From SH-MAG3 sp035461245 (lineage in GTDB: Bacteria; Gemmatimonadota; Gemmatimonadetes; Longimicrobiales; RSA9), in NCBI GenBank assembly GCA_035461245.1, contig DATHVP010000037.1:1-64000 (forward strand): 64,000 nucleotides of DNA, given 5' to 3'. Under the pieces are notes generated by a model that worked only from the letters and a program-made list of their open reading frames with translations, was not told the DNA's origin and did not search any database. A program made the position numbers and the translations under genes. This document shows positions 8,629-17,175 of the stretch, piece after piece (position 1 is the stretch's first letter; every line of letters begins with the position of its first letter).

Positions 8629-8721
8629 CTCCGGAGGCCAGCGGCGGGCGCCGCCCGGCGCGCAGAAGGTGCGGCTACACGCGACGGAAAACGGCCATGG
8701 CTCGACCGATCAGGCCGAACG

Positions 8722-9276
8722 TCACCGTGGCAGCCAGCCGATCTGCACGAACACCGCCACACCGCCCATATACCCCAACCTGCTCAGATTCACGAACAGC
8801 TGGGCGCCAAGGCCGGCTACCGGGAAGACTCGCAGCGCCGCTTCAGCTCCAATGGCGACCGCGATGGCGCGTTCTGCGTCGCATGCCGGGCCGTCACCGT
8901 TGCACGGATCGCGAGACGTAACGCCAAGCCCGCCACCGGCGCTCAGGTGACCCGCACTTCCTCGCAGGGCCCTGCTGTATAGCACACTGACCTCATCAGC
9001 CGACGCGCCGGAGTAGAACACCGGCGTCGCTGCAGCCAGACGGAGGCTCAGCTGATGTGGACCACGCAGGGCAGACAGATTCAGCGTGCCCGCCAGGCCG
9101 CCCGCACCGTCACTCGCGCCCCCGGGGCCTGCGCCGGCAGCAAGCCAGACGCGGGTCGGCGGCGGAGCCTGCGCGCTGACTGGCGAGACGCCCCCCAGCA
9201 GTGCCATGAGGACCGTGGCAGCGGTGCTGAATCGCTTCGCCCCCAACGTCGGTCGCCAGACAGGCAGGTCAGGCAT
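8722..9276 (-). CDS. Small outer-membrane-barrel-like protein
   Basis: 184 residues from the ATG at 9276, which has a GAGGGG ribosome-binding site and gives a signal peptide ending VSPVSAQA. The mature part has alternating strands rich in Gly, Ala and Leu (LAGTLNLSALRGPHQLSLRLAAA, IAVAIGAEAALRVFPVAGLGAQLFVNL, GGVAVFVQIGWLPR) with a terminal aromatic-like strand, and a short insert with a Cys pair (DPCNGDGPACDAE). It looks like an eight-stranded barrel of unknown role. A hairpin terminator and possible structured leader lie just upstream on the same strand, so expression may be controlled by attenuation. Confidence 0.6.
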   Translation of the reverse strand: MPDLPVWRPTLGAKRFSTAATVLMALLGGVSPVSAQAPPPTRVWLAAGAGPGGASDGAGGLAGTLNLSALRGPHQLSLRLAAATPVFYSGASADEVSVLYSRALRGSAGHLSAGGGLGVTSRDPCNGDGPACDAERAIAVAIGAEAALRVFPVAGLGAQLFVNLSRLGYMGGVAVFVQIGWLPR

Positions 9277-9344
9277 CGGTGCGTCTCGCCCCTCGTGAGT
9301 TCTTCCTGATGATGGAATGTGCTTTCGAGGCGATCCCCAGAAAA

Positions 9345-9374
9345 GGGGCAGGGCCCGTGAGGACCCTGCCCCTG
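9345..9374 (-). terminator. Intrinsic terminator upstream of the barrel gene
   Basis: The arms AGGGGCAGGG and CCCTGCCCCT pair perfectly over 10 bp. Past one C.A mismatch, two further pairs close a short loop. On the minus strand the hairpin is followed at once by TTTTC. No minus-strand coding gene ends before it, so it must close a short RNA or act within the leader of the gene at 8722-9276. Confidence 0.75.
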
Positions 9375-9500
9375 ACGGCCGGGCTTTGGTCGATTCGTGG
9401 CTTGGGGACCACAATGGAGGGGTGCCCGTGCCGTCCGCAGCCCGAAGTGCATGCTACATGCCAACTTACCCGGCTTTCCGGAGCCACATGCACCGCTCGC
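9345..9500 (-). ncRNA. Candidate structured leader or small RNA
   Basis: The minus strand carries a hairpin with perfect 7-bp arms GTGCATG/CATGCAC at 9448-9494, enclosing a second stem GGCT/AGCC at 9473-9486. It is followed about 75 nt later by the strong terminator at 9345-9374. The region from 9375 to 9661 has no convincing coding frame. It matches no RNA family I can recall by sequence (RNase P, tmRNA, SRP and common riboswitch cores are absent). The next gene on this strand starts at 9276, so either an attenuated leader or a free sRNA would fit. The 5' end is unknown. Confidence 0.35.
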
Positions 9501-9661
9501 CCGGGAGTGTGGCCCCGTCGCAACAGTCCCGCGAGCTTCGACCGCCGCATGAGTGCCCGGCGGCCGGGCACGGCCCCACCCACGACCACGCACCCCAACG
9601 TCGGCCGCCCCCGCACATGCCGGGTTGCATCCGACCGCCCCGGTAGCCAGACTCTCTGCCC

Positions 9662-9931
9662 ATGAGTGAGATCATGGCCAGGCGCCGCAGGCAGCGCCGG
9701 GAATTCCTGGTGGGCGCCTACGAGCTCGCCGACGGCAGCATCAGCGAGTTCATCAACGGCTACGACCTGGGCAGCAGCATGGGCATGGCCGAGGTCGAGG
9801 CCCGCAAGATCTTCGAGTACCTGGAGGAGAAGGGCTGGGTGCTGGTGGACGACCACCGGGTCGGCACCCTTCGCCTGACCGCCGCCGGCATTGACGAGGT
9901 GGAATCCCGCGCACAGGGTGAGGACGACTGA
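9662..9931 (+). CDS. Small winged-helix-like protein, unknown function
   Basis: 89 residues from the ATG at 9662. A basic N-terminus (MARRRRQRREF) is followed by a helix, a short linker and a helix (EVEARKIFEYLEEKGW), then a two-strand wing-like hairpin (VLVDDHRVGTLRLTAAGIDEVES). This order fits a compact winged-helix DNA-binding fold, but no family was identified. It stands alone between two intergenic regions and ends in a strong terminator. Confidence 0.6.
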   Translation: MSEIMARRRRQRREFLVGAYELADGSISEFINGYDLGSSMGMAEVEARKIFEYLEEKGWVLVDDHRVGTLRLTAAGIDEVESRAQGEDD

Positions 9932-9935
9932 CGCG

Positions 9936-9974
9936 AAACAGCCCTCCGGGTGTCCGCCACCGGGAGGGCTGTTT
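9936..9974 (+). terminator. Intrinsic terminator after the winged-helix-like gene
   Basis: AAACAGCCCTCC and GGAGGGCTGTTT form a long hairpin ending in GTTTCTC, starting a few bases after the stop codon. A-rich and T-rich flanks on both sides could let it work in both directions. Confidence 0.85.
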
Positions 9975-10086
9975 CTCTGGACGAAGCGGAGCCACCGCTG
10001 CATTGTCCAGTACTGCCTGTTTCAAGATCCGGTCCACCGCGTGGCGGTACGCGCCTGCCTTCCAGTGGTCGGCCCGCCTGAGCGGG

Positions 10087-10722
10087 TCAGTCGAGCATGG
10101 GCTCGATGAGCTGGGCGAAGTTGTTGCGCGCCCGGTTCAGGCGGCTCTTCACGGTACCCAGGTTCACACCCGTGATCTCTGAGATCTCCTCGTACGTCTT
10201 GCCTTCCATCTCGCGGAGGACAAAGACCAGCCGGTGATGCTCCGGCAGCTGCGAGACCGCATCCTCCACCATGGCCTTCAGGTGCCGCTTCCGGAACAGG
10301 TCGTCCGGCCGGTACGTGTTGTCCTCCCACTCCAGGGGGCGATTGTCCGCCTCCCAGTTCTTCTTGATGGTCTGGAACAGGACCAGCGGGTTCCGCGACC
10401 GGTTCCGCAGTTCGTTCTTTGCCAGGTTGCCGGCGATGGTGTACGCCCATGTCGAGAACTTCTTCGACTGGTCGAACCGGTGCAGGTGCCGGTACACCCG
10501 TACGAACGTCTCCTGCACGAGGTCTTCGGCCCGCTCACGGTCGCCGATGGTGCGGTAGATGAAGTTCAGCAACCGCACATGATAGCGCGCTACCAGCTCG
10601 TTGAAGGCGCGCTTCTCGCCCGCCAGGAACGCCGCCACCAGGCCGCTGTCATCCAGCTCCTTCAGCGGCTGAGGCTTCGCCACCTCTGCCAGTCTCGCCC
10701 GGACCTTCGCCGTTTCCCCCAT
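10087..10722 (-). CDS. ECF-family RNA polymerase sigma factor
   Basis: 211 residues, RpoE-like. Region 2 is at about residues 35-105 (FNELVARYHVRLLNFIYRTIG, AEDLVQETFVRVYRHLHRFD, FSTWAYTIAGNLAKNELRNR). Region 4 is at about 150-205 (LPEHHRLVFVLREMEGKTYEEI, GVNLGTVKSRLNRARNNF). It directs RNA polymerase to extracytoplasmic-stress-type promoters. No anti-sigma gene lies beside it; the orphan zf-HC2 protein encoded about 3.3 kb away is a possible partner. The 494-base region upstream is unusually long for this window. Confidence 0.9.
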   Translation of the reverse strand: MGETAKVRARLAEVAKPQPLKELDDSGLVAAFLAGEKRAFNELVARYHVRLLNFIYRTIGDRERAEDLVQETFVRVYRHLHRFDQSKKFSTWAYTIAGNLAKNELRNRSRNPLVLFQTIKKNWEADNRPLEWEDNTYRPDDLFRKRHLKAMVEDAVSQLPEHHRLVFVLREMEGKTYEEISEITGVNLGTVKSRLNRARNNFAQLIEPMLD

Positions 10723-11216
10723 CGTTACCCCCTTAGACCCCGGTTCGGAGCATTCAGTTGCCTGCCGACGTCACACCATCCGGGCGCCGCGGCAGCCCCG
10801 GCTCCGTCTCCCAACAGGGGCATGTTCCATTCCCCGCTTGAACGCGGCGGGTAATACGCCGTAACACCTTATCATACCTACAGTTATGGCGCCAGCGGCC
10901 GCCGACGGCGCTACCCCGGCGTGTCTCATCTGGAGGACGGCGGCGGGTGCAAACTGACCCATTCGAGAGATCCGGCCCGGCGGACCAGCCCCGATCCGGC
11001 CCGGCGGACCAGCCCCCGGTTGTCGGGTAGGGCGCATACGGCCATGCGTTTTCCACAGGGATCGGGAGGCGACTCGGGGTCGGATACAGAGATTGTCGTC
11101 GATGCGGGACGGAAGCAGCGGGCTGGCTCGTCCTGGGCGGTAGAATAGCCCGTGTTTCCGGGCGTTCCCATGTCTGGCTGCGCCGAAACGGACAACCGGC
11201 GGCAGGTCCGCTGAGG
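10723..11216. other. Long non-coding region upstream of the ECF sigma gene
   Basis: No convincing gene is present. The part nearest the sigma gene has an AT-richer patch (TATGATAAGG on the minus strand near 10873), a possible -10 region. The middle holds an exact 24-bp tandem duplication (10969-11016). The rest shows nothing recognisable. Confidence 0.5.
10969..11016. repeat. Exact 24-bp tandem duplication
   Basis: Two adjoining identical 24-base units (10969-10992 and 10993-11016) each begin GATCCGGCCCGG and end GGACCAGCCCC. They lie in the non-coding region between the Nudix and sigma genes. Such perfect copies imply recent duplication or a pair of protein-binding sites. Confidence 0.85.
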
Positions 11217-11774
11217 TTACGACATGAGGAAGCCGGCAGCGTACAGGATGGCGCAGACGGTCTTGGCGTCTGTGATCTCGCCGTCGCGGATGCGGGCGAG
11301 GGCGTCGGACATGTGGAGGGTGACAGGCTCGATGAACTCGTCGTGGTCGAGCTGGCCGTTGCCGGTGCTGGTGCAGTCGGTGGCCAGGTAGAGGCGGATC
11401 TGCTCGTCGGTGAAGCCTGGCGTGGTGAAGATGGTGGTCATGTATGTGAGGGTGCCTGCCTCGAGCCCCGTCTCCTCGGCAAGTTCCCGGCGGGCACAGA
11501 CTTCCCAGTCCTCGCCGGGTTCGTCGGGGCGGCCGGCGGGCACCTCCAGCAGGTTGCCGCCACTGGCGTAGCGGTACTGGCGGATGAGCAGGACCTGCGG
11601 ATCCTCGCCGGCGGGGTCACTGAGGACAGGCAGCACGGCGGAGGCGCCGGAGTGACGGATCATCTCCAGTTCGCCGGTGGAGCCGTCCGGGAACCGCACA
11701 GTGTCAATGGACAGGTCCACGACCCGGCCCGAGTGTACGGGCCGGGAGCTGATACGGCCGGGGGCTTCGCTCAT
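11217..11774 (-). CDS. Nudix hydrolase, ADP-ribose pyrophosphatase type
   Basis: 185 residues with the ADP-ribose pyrophosphatase layout: an N-terminal dimerisation sheet, VLLIRQYRYASGGNLLEVPAG, then the Nudix helix RRELAEETGLEAG (Arg96, Glu97, Glu100, Glu101). These enzymes hydrolyse ADP-ribose or related nucleotide sugars with Mg2+. One deviation is visible: six residues instead of five lie between Gly81 and Glu88 at the start of the Nudix box. It is the last gene of a six-gene overlapping chain (ATGA overlap with the M16 gene upstream). Confidence 0.88.
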   Translation of the reverse strand: MSEAPGRISSRPVHSGRVVDLSIDTVRFPDGSTGELEMIRHSGASAVLPVLSDPAGEDPQVLLIRQYRYASGGNLLEVPAGRPDEPGEDWEVCARRELAEETGLEAGTLTYMTTIFTTPGFTDEQIRLYLATDCTSTGNGQLDHDEFIEPVTLHMSDALARIRDGEITDAKTVCAILYAAGFLMS

Positions 11775-13225
11775 GAGGCGGGCGTGGTCGGGTCGGCGGC
11801 GGGCTCCGACAGGTGGATGTTCTCGTCGGCGCCATGGATGACGACGTCGCCGATGCCGAGGGCGCGCAGGTCTTCGGCGATGGCATCAGCGCTGCCGGCC
11901 ACGGTGATGCTGAGGCGGTCGAGCTGGAGGCGCAGATTCGCCACGCGGTGGGCCTCGTCGGCGGTGACGGCACGGATGCGTTCCCGGGCGCTGTCGAAAT
12001 GGTCCGTGGGCAGGTCGAACACGTGGAGTTCGGCGACGCGGGCGGCGAGTTGCTCCGTCGTCTGCATCTCCAGCGGCATGGTCCCGGCCAGGTAGTCCCT
12101 GGCACTGGCGGTTTCCTCGTCGGTCAGGCCGCTGTCCACCAGCCCGCGGAGTTCCTTCAGCGTTTCCTCAACGGCGCGGGCGGTGACATCACTGGCGACG
12201 GCGGTCTGGATGACGAACGGCCCGGAGGCGCGGCGGAACGCAAAACCGCTGCGCACGCCGTACGTGAAGCCGTGCTTTTCCCGGAGGTTGAGGTTGAGCC
12301 GGCTGGTGAACGCGCCGCCCAGCACGGCGTTCATGACCAGCAGCGGGAAGTAGTCGGCGGTGTCCCTGGGTACGCCGACATGCCCGATGCGCACCTCGGA
12401 CTGGACGGCACTGGGCCGGTCCACCACATGGATGGTAGTGCGATCGTGGCGCGGCGTGGTGACAGGCGGCGGGGCTGGCTGTGTCGTGCCGGTCCAGTCG
12501 CCGAACGCGCGGCTGACCTCCGCCTCCGCGGCGTCGGCATCCACGGCGCCCACCACCACGATGGCGGTGCGACCGGGCACGTAGCGGCTGCGGTGGAACT
12601 CCCGCACCGCCTCGGCGGTGAAGTCCTGCACCCGGTCCTGGAATCCGAGGACCGTGCGGCCGTAGGTCGCCCCGTCGGCGAAGATGAAGCGGGCGGCAGC
12701 GTCGTCGGCCAGCGCCCGGGGCTCGGTGCGCCGGCGCATCATCTCGGCGAGTTGCTCGGCGCGGATGCGCTCCACTTCCCGCTCAGGGAACGCCGGTTCC
12801 CGGACGATCTCCGCCAGCAGGCCAACGGCGGCGCCGAGATTGTGAGCGGCAGTGGTGAGGGCGACGTGAACGCCGTCCCATCCCGTCTGCGTGTGGAGCT
12901 CCGCCCCCAGCCGCTCCACCGCCCAGGCCAGTTCCTCCCCGGTGCGCCGGCTTGTGCCGCCCTCCAGCGATTCCGCCGTCAGCCACGCCAGCCCTTCCTC
13001 TCCCGTGCGCTCTGCGGCCGCGCCAGCGTCCACCACCGCTCGCACCGTGACCAGCGGCAGGTCGCCGCCCCGCGCGGTGAGGAATGTGAGGCCGTTGCCC
13101 TGCCGACGTCGCTCCACCGCCGGGAACTCGAAGGTGCGGATGGACGCCGGCTCCGGCGCCCGGCTGCGGTCGACGGCCGCGGCGGCGTTGTGGCCGGGCG
13201 CGCTGCCGCTGCTGTGCTGCTTCAC
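11771..13225 (-). CDS. M16-family peptidase homologue, non-catalytic partner (pair 2)
   Basis: 484 residues from a GTG at 13225, which overlaps the upstream stop (GTGA) and has GGGAGGTG before it; the frame is open further upstream but overlaps the previous gene. The M16 fold is clear: an N-terminal half with RARGGDLPLVTVRAVVDAGA-like strands and a C-terminal half with AVLGGAFTSRLNLNLREKHG and FTYGVRSGFAFRR. The HxxEH zinc site is replaced by GLAWLTAESLEGGT, so this subunit cannot bind zinc. In M16B pairs such subunits supply the Arg/Tyr substrate-binding residues to a catalytic partner, here the gene immediately upstream. No signal peptide is seen. Confidence 0.9.
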   Translation of the reverse strand: MKQHSSGSAPGHNAAAAVDRSRAPEPASIRTFEFPAVERRRQGNGLTFLTARGGDLPLVTVRAVVDAGAAAERTGEEGLAWLTAESLEGGTSRRTGEELAWAVERLGAELHTQTGWDGVHVALTTAAHNLGAAVGLLAEIVREPAFPEREVERIRAEQLAEMMRRRTEPRALADDAAARFIFADGATYGRTVLGFQDRVQDFTAEAVREFHRSRYVPGRTAIVVVGAVDADAAEAEVSRAFGDWTGTTQPAPPPVTTPRHDRTTIHVVDRPSAVQSEVRIGHVGVPRDTADYFPLLVMNAVLGGAFTSRLNLNLREKHGFTYGVRSGFAFRRASGPFVIQTAVASDVTARAVEETLKELRGLVDSGLTDEETASARDYLAGTMPLEMQTTEQLAARVAELHVFDLPTDHFDSARERIRAVTADEAHRVANLRLQLDRLSITVAGSADAIAEDLRALGIGDVVIHGADENIHLSEPAADPTTPAS

Positions 13226-14526
13226 CGGGCACCTCCCTTCGGCACGTACGTGAGCACGGCGCGGTTCTCCGGCTGCAGGTAGCGCCGGGCAAAGTCTCTG
13301 ACGTCCGCGGTGCTCACCGCCCGGATCCGGGCCAGCTCCGTGTTGATGCGGCCGGGGTCGTCGAACAGCGTGGCGAACATGGATAGCTGGTCCGCCCGCT
13401 CCGCCACGGTCTGAAGTTCCTGCAGGTGGCGCGTCTCGATGAGGGACACGGCACGTTCGACGTCGGCGTCCGCCACGTCCGACAGCGCGGCGATCTGCGT
13501 GGAGACGGCGTCGTCGAGCTGCGCCACGTCCACCCCCGGCCGCGCCGTCGCCCACAGCACCAGCATGGACGAGCCGACGACGATGGGGAACGCGTACGTC
13601 ACCACGTCCTGCGCCAGCTGCTGCTCACGGATCAGCGTACGGAACAGCAGCGCCGCCCGGCCGTAGCCCAGCACGTACGACGCGACGAGGCCGGCGTAGA
13701 ACTCGTCGCTGCCGTAAACCGGCGTGCGATACGCGTGGTAGATCCGGGCCAGCGAGATGTCCTGCTCCACCGTGTCACGCACCTCACCGCCCATCGTCGG
13801 TGACAGCTCCGTGCGACCGGGCAGCGCCGGGATGTCCGCACCCCGGGGAATCCCGCCGAAGTAGCGCTCCACCAGGGCCTTCGCGGCGGGCACGTCAATG
13901 TCCCCCACCAGCGAGAGCACGGCATTGTTCGGGGCGTAGTACGTCCGGAAGAACTGCTGCACGTCCTCCAGGCTCGCCGCGTCCAGGTCCTCCATGGACC
14001 CGATGACCGAGTGGTGGTATGGATGCTCCGGCGGATACATCATCGCCTGGAGGCGCTCGTCCCAGTCGCCGTACGGCTGGTTGTCCACCCGCCAGCGACG
14101 CTCGTTCTTCACCACGTCCCGCTGATTGTCCAGCTTATCCTGCGTCATGGCCGGGAGCAGGAAGCCCATACGGTCACTTTCCAGCCACAGGCCCAGCTCC
14201 AGGTAGTGCGCCGGCAGCGTCTCGTAATAGTTCGTCCGGTCCAGCCACGTCGAGCCGTTCAGCGAGCCGCCCGCCTGCTCGATGAGGGCGAAATGCGCCA
14301 TCTCAGGCACGTGCTCCGAGCCCTGGAACATCATGTGCTCGAAAAGGTGCGCGAAGCCGGTGCGACCCTCCCGCTCGTTCCGCGAGCCCACGTTGTACCA
14401 GATGTTGACGCCCACCACCGGCGCACTGGCATCCGGCGCCAGCACCACGCGCAGGCCATTGTCCAGCCGGTAGTCCTCGAACTCGATGTCCAGCCGACGC
14501 TCAGCAGGCGTCTTCGTCGTACTCAT
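13222..14526 (-). CDS. M16B zinc peptidase, catalytic subunit (pair 2)
   Basis: 434 residues from the ATG at 14526 (GGAG six bases upstream); this choice gives a 26-base overlap with the previous gene. The inverted zinc motif HLFEH is at residues 60-64, and the third ligand is Glu142 in VVKNERRW. The N-terminal YRLDNGLRVVLAPDASAP and GGSLNGSTWLDRTNYYETLP stretches are typical of processing-peptidase-like M16B enzymes. It probably forms a clamshell heterodimer with the non-catalytic subunit encoded next. There is no signal peptide, so by sequence the enzyme looks cytoplasmic, whereas many bacterial M16 pairs are exported. The substrate is unknown; oligopeptides are usual for the family. Confidence 0.93.
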   Translation of the reverse strand: MSTTKTPAERRLDIEFEDYRLDNGLRVVLAPDASAPVVGVNIWYNVGSRNEREGRTGFAHLFEHMMFQGSEHVPEMAHFALIEQAGGSLNGSTWLDRTNYYETLPAHYLELGLWLESDRMGFLLPAMTQDKLDNQRDVVKNERRWRVDNQPYGDWDERLQAMMYPPEHPYHHSVIGSMEDLDAASLEDVQQFFRTYYAPNNAVLSLVGDIDVPAAKALVERYFGGIPRGADIPALPGRTELSPTMGGEVRDTVEQDISLARIYHAYRTPVYGSDEFYAGLVASYVLGYGRAALLFRTLIREQQLAQDVVTYAFPIVVGSSMLVLWATARPGVDVAQLDDAVSTQIAALSDVADADVERAVSLIETRHLQELQTVAERADQLSMFATLFDDPGRINTELARIRAVSTADVRDFARRYLQPENRAVLTYVPKGGAR

Positions 14527-15862
14527 CCACAGCTCCAATTCCCAGTGACGCCAGCTCATCACTCACCGCCGCCGCGTCGCCGGCAACGACGATGACCAGT
14601 TCCTCCGGACGCAGCCACCGCGCTGCCGCCGCCTGGACTTCCGCCGGCGTCACGCGGCGCACTGCCGCCGCATACTCCTCGTAGTAATCATGGGGCAGGT
14701 CGTACAGGGCCAGCTCGCTCACGTGCTCGGCCACGTCGCCCGTCGTCTCGAAAGTACGCGGCAGGCCCAGCACAAGGTAGCTTTGCGCCCGGGCCAGCTC
14801 ATTCGCAGTCACCGGTTCCGCTACCAGCCGACCGACCTCCGAGACCATGTCATTCACCGCGTCCGCCGTCGCCGCCGTGCCCACCGCGGTACTCGCCACG
14901 AACGGGCCGCCATTGCGCCGGAACGCGAAACTCGACCCCGCCCCGTATGTGTAACCCTTTTCTTCCCGAAGGAGAATGTTCAAACGGGACGTAAACGCAC
15001 CGCCGAGGATGGTGTTCGCCACGTGCAGGGCCACGTAGTCGGGGCTGCTCCGGGGCGGGCCGGCGTGGCCGATGCGGATCTCCGACTGGGGCGCGCCGGG
15101 CCGGTCCACGATGCGGATGGCCCGGCTGCGCGGGGCGGGCGCGGCGGGCAATGGGGGCGCAGGGGTCACGGCAGTGCGCCATGCGCCGAAGTGATGCTCC
15201 AGCAGGTCCAGAGCGACGTCCGTGCGGATGTCCCCGCACACCACGGCAAACGCCGCGCTGGGCCCGTAGCGGGCGCTGTGGTAGGCGGCCAGGTCTGCAG
15301 CGCCCAGTGCAGTGACGGATGCGGCCACCCCGCCGATGGGCAGGCCAAAGGGATGTTCGGACCCGTAGACGAGGCGGGTGAACGCCATGGAGGCGAGGTT
15401 TCGGGGGTCGTCCCGTTCCTGGCCTATGGCATGGAGCCGTTCCCGCTGCTTGCGGTCGAACTCGGCGTCGTCGAAGGCCGGCTGCAGCAGCACGTCGGCG
15501 AGGAGGGCAGTGGCGGCCTCGACGTGCGGGCGCAGCACGTGGAGGGAGGCGGCGGCGTAGTCCCAGCTTGCGCGCGTGCGCAGGCTGGCGCCGAGGGCTT
15601 CCACCTCCTCGGCGATCTGCAGCGCCTGCCGGGACGAGGTCCCCTCATCCAGCAGGTCGGCTGTCAGGTGGGCGCGGCCGGCGTGAGCGGCGAAATCGTG
15701 GGCTGCGCCGGCCTGGACCACGATCTGTACGTCCACCACCGGCAGGTCCCGGCGCTCGACGATCAGGGTCTCGAGACCGCTGGAGAGGCGGGCGCGGTGC
15801 ACGTCGGGCATGCGCAGCGGCAGGGGTTCACCGACCGGCGGCAGTACGGCCCTGTGGCTCAC
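14501..15862 (-). CDS. M16-family peptidase homologue, non-catalytic partner (pair 1)
   Basis: 453 residues from a GTG at 15862 that overlaps the upstream stop (GTGA) with GGAGG five bases before. M16 hallmarks are LSSGLETLIVERRDLPVVDVQ, NTILGGAFTSRLNILLREEKG and YTYGAGSSFAFRRNGG. The zinc motif is replaced by AHLTADLLDEGT. It resembles the pair-2 non-catalytic subunit in order and in the RLN..LRE/YTYG block, so the two pairs probably arose by duplication of a two-gene unit. It should dimerise with the catalytic subunit encoded upstream. Confidence 0.9.
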   Translation of the reverse strand: MSHRAVLPPVGEPLPLRMPDVHRARLSSGLETLIVERRDLPVVDVQIVVQAGAAHDFAAHAGRAHLTADLLDEGTSSRQALQIAEEVEALGASLRTRASWDYAAASLHVLRPHVEAATALLADVLLQPAFDDAEFDRKQRERLHAIGQERDDPRNLASMAFTRLVYGSEHPFGLPIGGVAASVTALGAADLAAYHSARYGPSAAFAVVCGDIRTDVALDLLEHHFGAWRTAVTPAPPLPAAPAPRSRAIRIVDRPGAPQSEIRIGHAGPPRSSPDYVALHVANTILGGAFTSRLNILLREEKGYTYGAGSSFAFRRNGGPFVASTAVGTAATADAVNDMVSEVGRLVAEPVTANELARAQSYLVLGLPRTFETTGDVAEHVSELALYDLPHDYYEEYAAAVRRVTPAEVQAAAARWLRPEELVIVVAGDAAAVSDELASLGIGAVDEYDEDAC

Positions 15863-17175
15863 GCACGCCTCCGGGCGGGCACCACGCTGACAATGCCGGC
15901 GGGCTGGCACAGCCATGTGCTGACGGCGCTGCTGATGCGCTCAGGCGTGAGCGCGCTGTAGCGCGCCATCTCCTGCCCCGCGTAGTCGGCGGTGCCAAGG
16001 TGAAACAGCCACGTGTTGAGCTGGTCGGCGCGGCCACCGAAGCCGCCTACGCTCTGGAGCGCGTCAATGAAGTCCGTCTGCAGCGCGTTGCGCGCGCGCT
16101 GCACCTCGTCAGCGCGTACGGCCCCGGCCATGGCCGCAATCTCGTCGCGGACGGTGTCCTCCAGCTGCTGCAGTTCCGTACCCGGGCGCGCAGTGGCGAC
16201 CACATGAAACGTGGAGCCCAGCAGCGCACTCGACTGCCAGGCGGACACGGACTGGGCCACCTGCGACTCGTACACCAGCCGGCGGTAGAGGCGGGACGCC
16301 CGTCCGCTGCCGAGTATGCCGGCGGCGACGTCAAGGGCGGCGTCGCCATCGTCGTACGCGGCAGGCGAGTGCCACGCCATGTAGATGCGGGCCAGCGTTA
16401 CGTCATCGTCGAGGGTCACCCGCTGGTCCGCATCCAGTACGGGCAGGGCCGGCGGCTCTGCCCGCGGCCGGCGCCGGCCTGGCGCGATGTCCCCGAAGTA
16501 CCCGCGCACCACGTCCTGCACGCGGCTGGCATTCACGTCGCCGGCCACGACGAGGGTGGCGTTGTCCGGCGTATACCATGTTGCAAAGAACTCCTGCACG
16601 TCCGCCAGCGTCGCGGCGGCGATATCATCCATGTAGCCGATGACGGGCCAGCGGTACGGATGCCCCTCGGGATAGAGGGCGGCCTGGAGCGTCTCCCACG
16701 CCATGCCGTAGGGCCGGTTCTCGTAGCTCTGGCGACGCTCGTTCATGACGACGCCCCGCTGCGCCTCCAGCTGCTCCTCACCGACGGCGTGGAGCAGCCC
16801 GGCCATGCGGTCCGCTTCCAGGTACAGCGCCAGGTCCACGGCGTGGGCCGGGACCAGTTCCCAGTAGTCTGTCCGGTCCTGTGAAGTGGAGCCGTTGTTG
16901 ATGCCGCCGACGTTCTCCAGCAGTTCGTCAAACCGGCCGGACGGCACGTGCTCGGAGCCCTCGAACATGAGGTGCTCGAACAGGTGCGCGAAGCCGGTCC
17001 GTCCCGGCACCTCGTTCCTGGAGCCGACATGGTACCAGATGTCCACGCACGCCAGCGGCGTGCGCCGGTCCTCGTGGACCACCACGCGCAACCCGTTGTC
17101 CAGCGTGAACTCTGTGAAGGGCAGGTGAACGCGCAGGTCGTCGGCTCCGCCGAGGCTGCCCGGCCCGGCGCTCAC
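15859..17175 (-). CDS. M16B zinc peptidase, catalytic subunit (pair 1)
   Basis: 438 residues, starting with a GTG that overlaps the TPR gene stop (GTGA). The zinc motif HLFEH is at 64-68, with third ligand Glu146 in VVMNERRQSYENRPYG. The flanking GRTGFAHLFEHLMFEGSEHV stretch is nearly the same as in the pair-2 enzyme, in line with duplication. No signal peptide is present. A conserved GGINNGSTSQDRTDYWELVP block follows the zinc site. Its partner is the next gene. Confidence 0.93.
   Translation of the reverse strand: MSAGPGSLGGADDLRVHLPFTEFTLDNGLRVVVHEDRRTPLACVDIWYHVGSRNEVPGRTGFAHLFEHLMFEGSEHVPSGRFDELLENVGGINNGSTSQDRTDYWELVPAHAVDLALYLEADRMAGLLHAVGEEQLEAQRGVVMNERRQSYENRPYGMAWETLQAALYPEGHPYRWPVIGYMDDIAAATLADVQEFFATWYTPDNATLVVAGDVNASRVQDVVRGYFGDIAPGRRRPRAEPPALPVLDADQRVTLDDDVTLARIYMAWHSPAAYDDGDAALDVAAGILGSGRASRLYRRLVYESQVAQSVSAWQSSALLGSTFHVVATARPGTELQQLEDTVRDEIAAMAGAVRADEVQRARNALQTDFIDALQSVGGFGGRADQLNTWLFHLGTADYAGQEMARYSALTPERISSAVSTWLCQPAGIVSVVPARRRA

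Noticed and set aside
9385..9420. Possible tRNA (GGTCGATTCG on the + strand)
   Set aside because: No cloverleaf could be drawn, the T-arm consensus is not matched and no acceptor stem is found.
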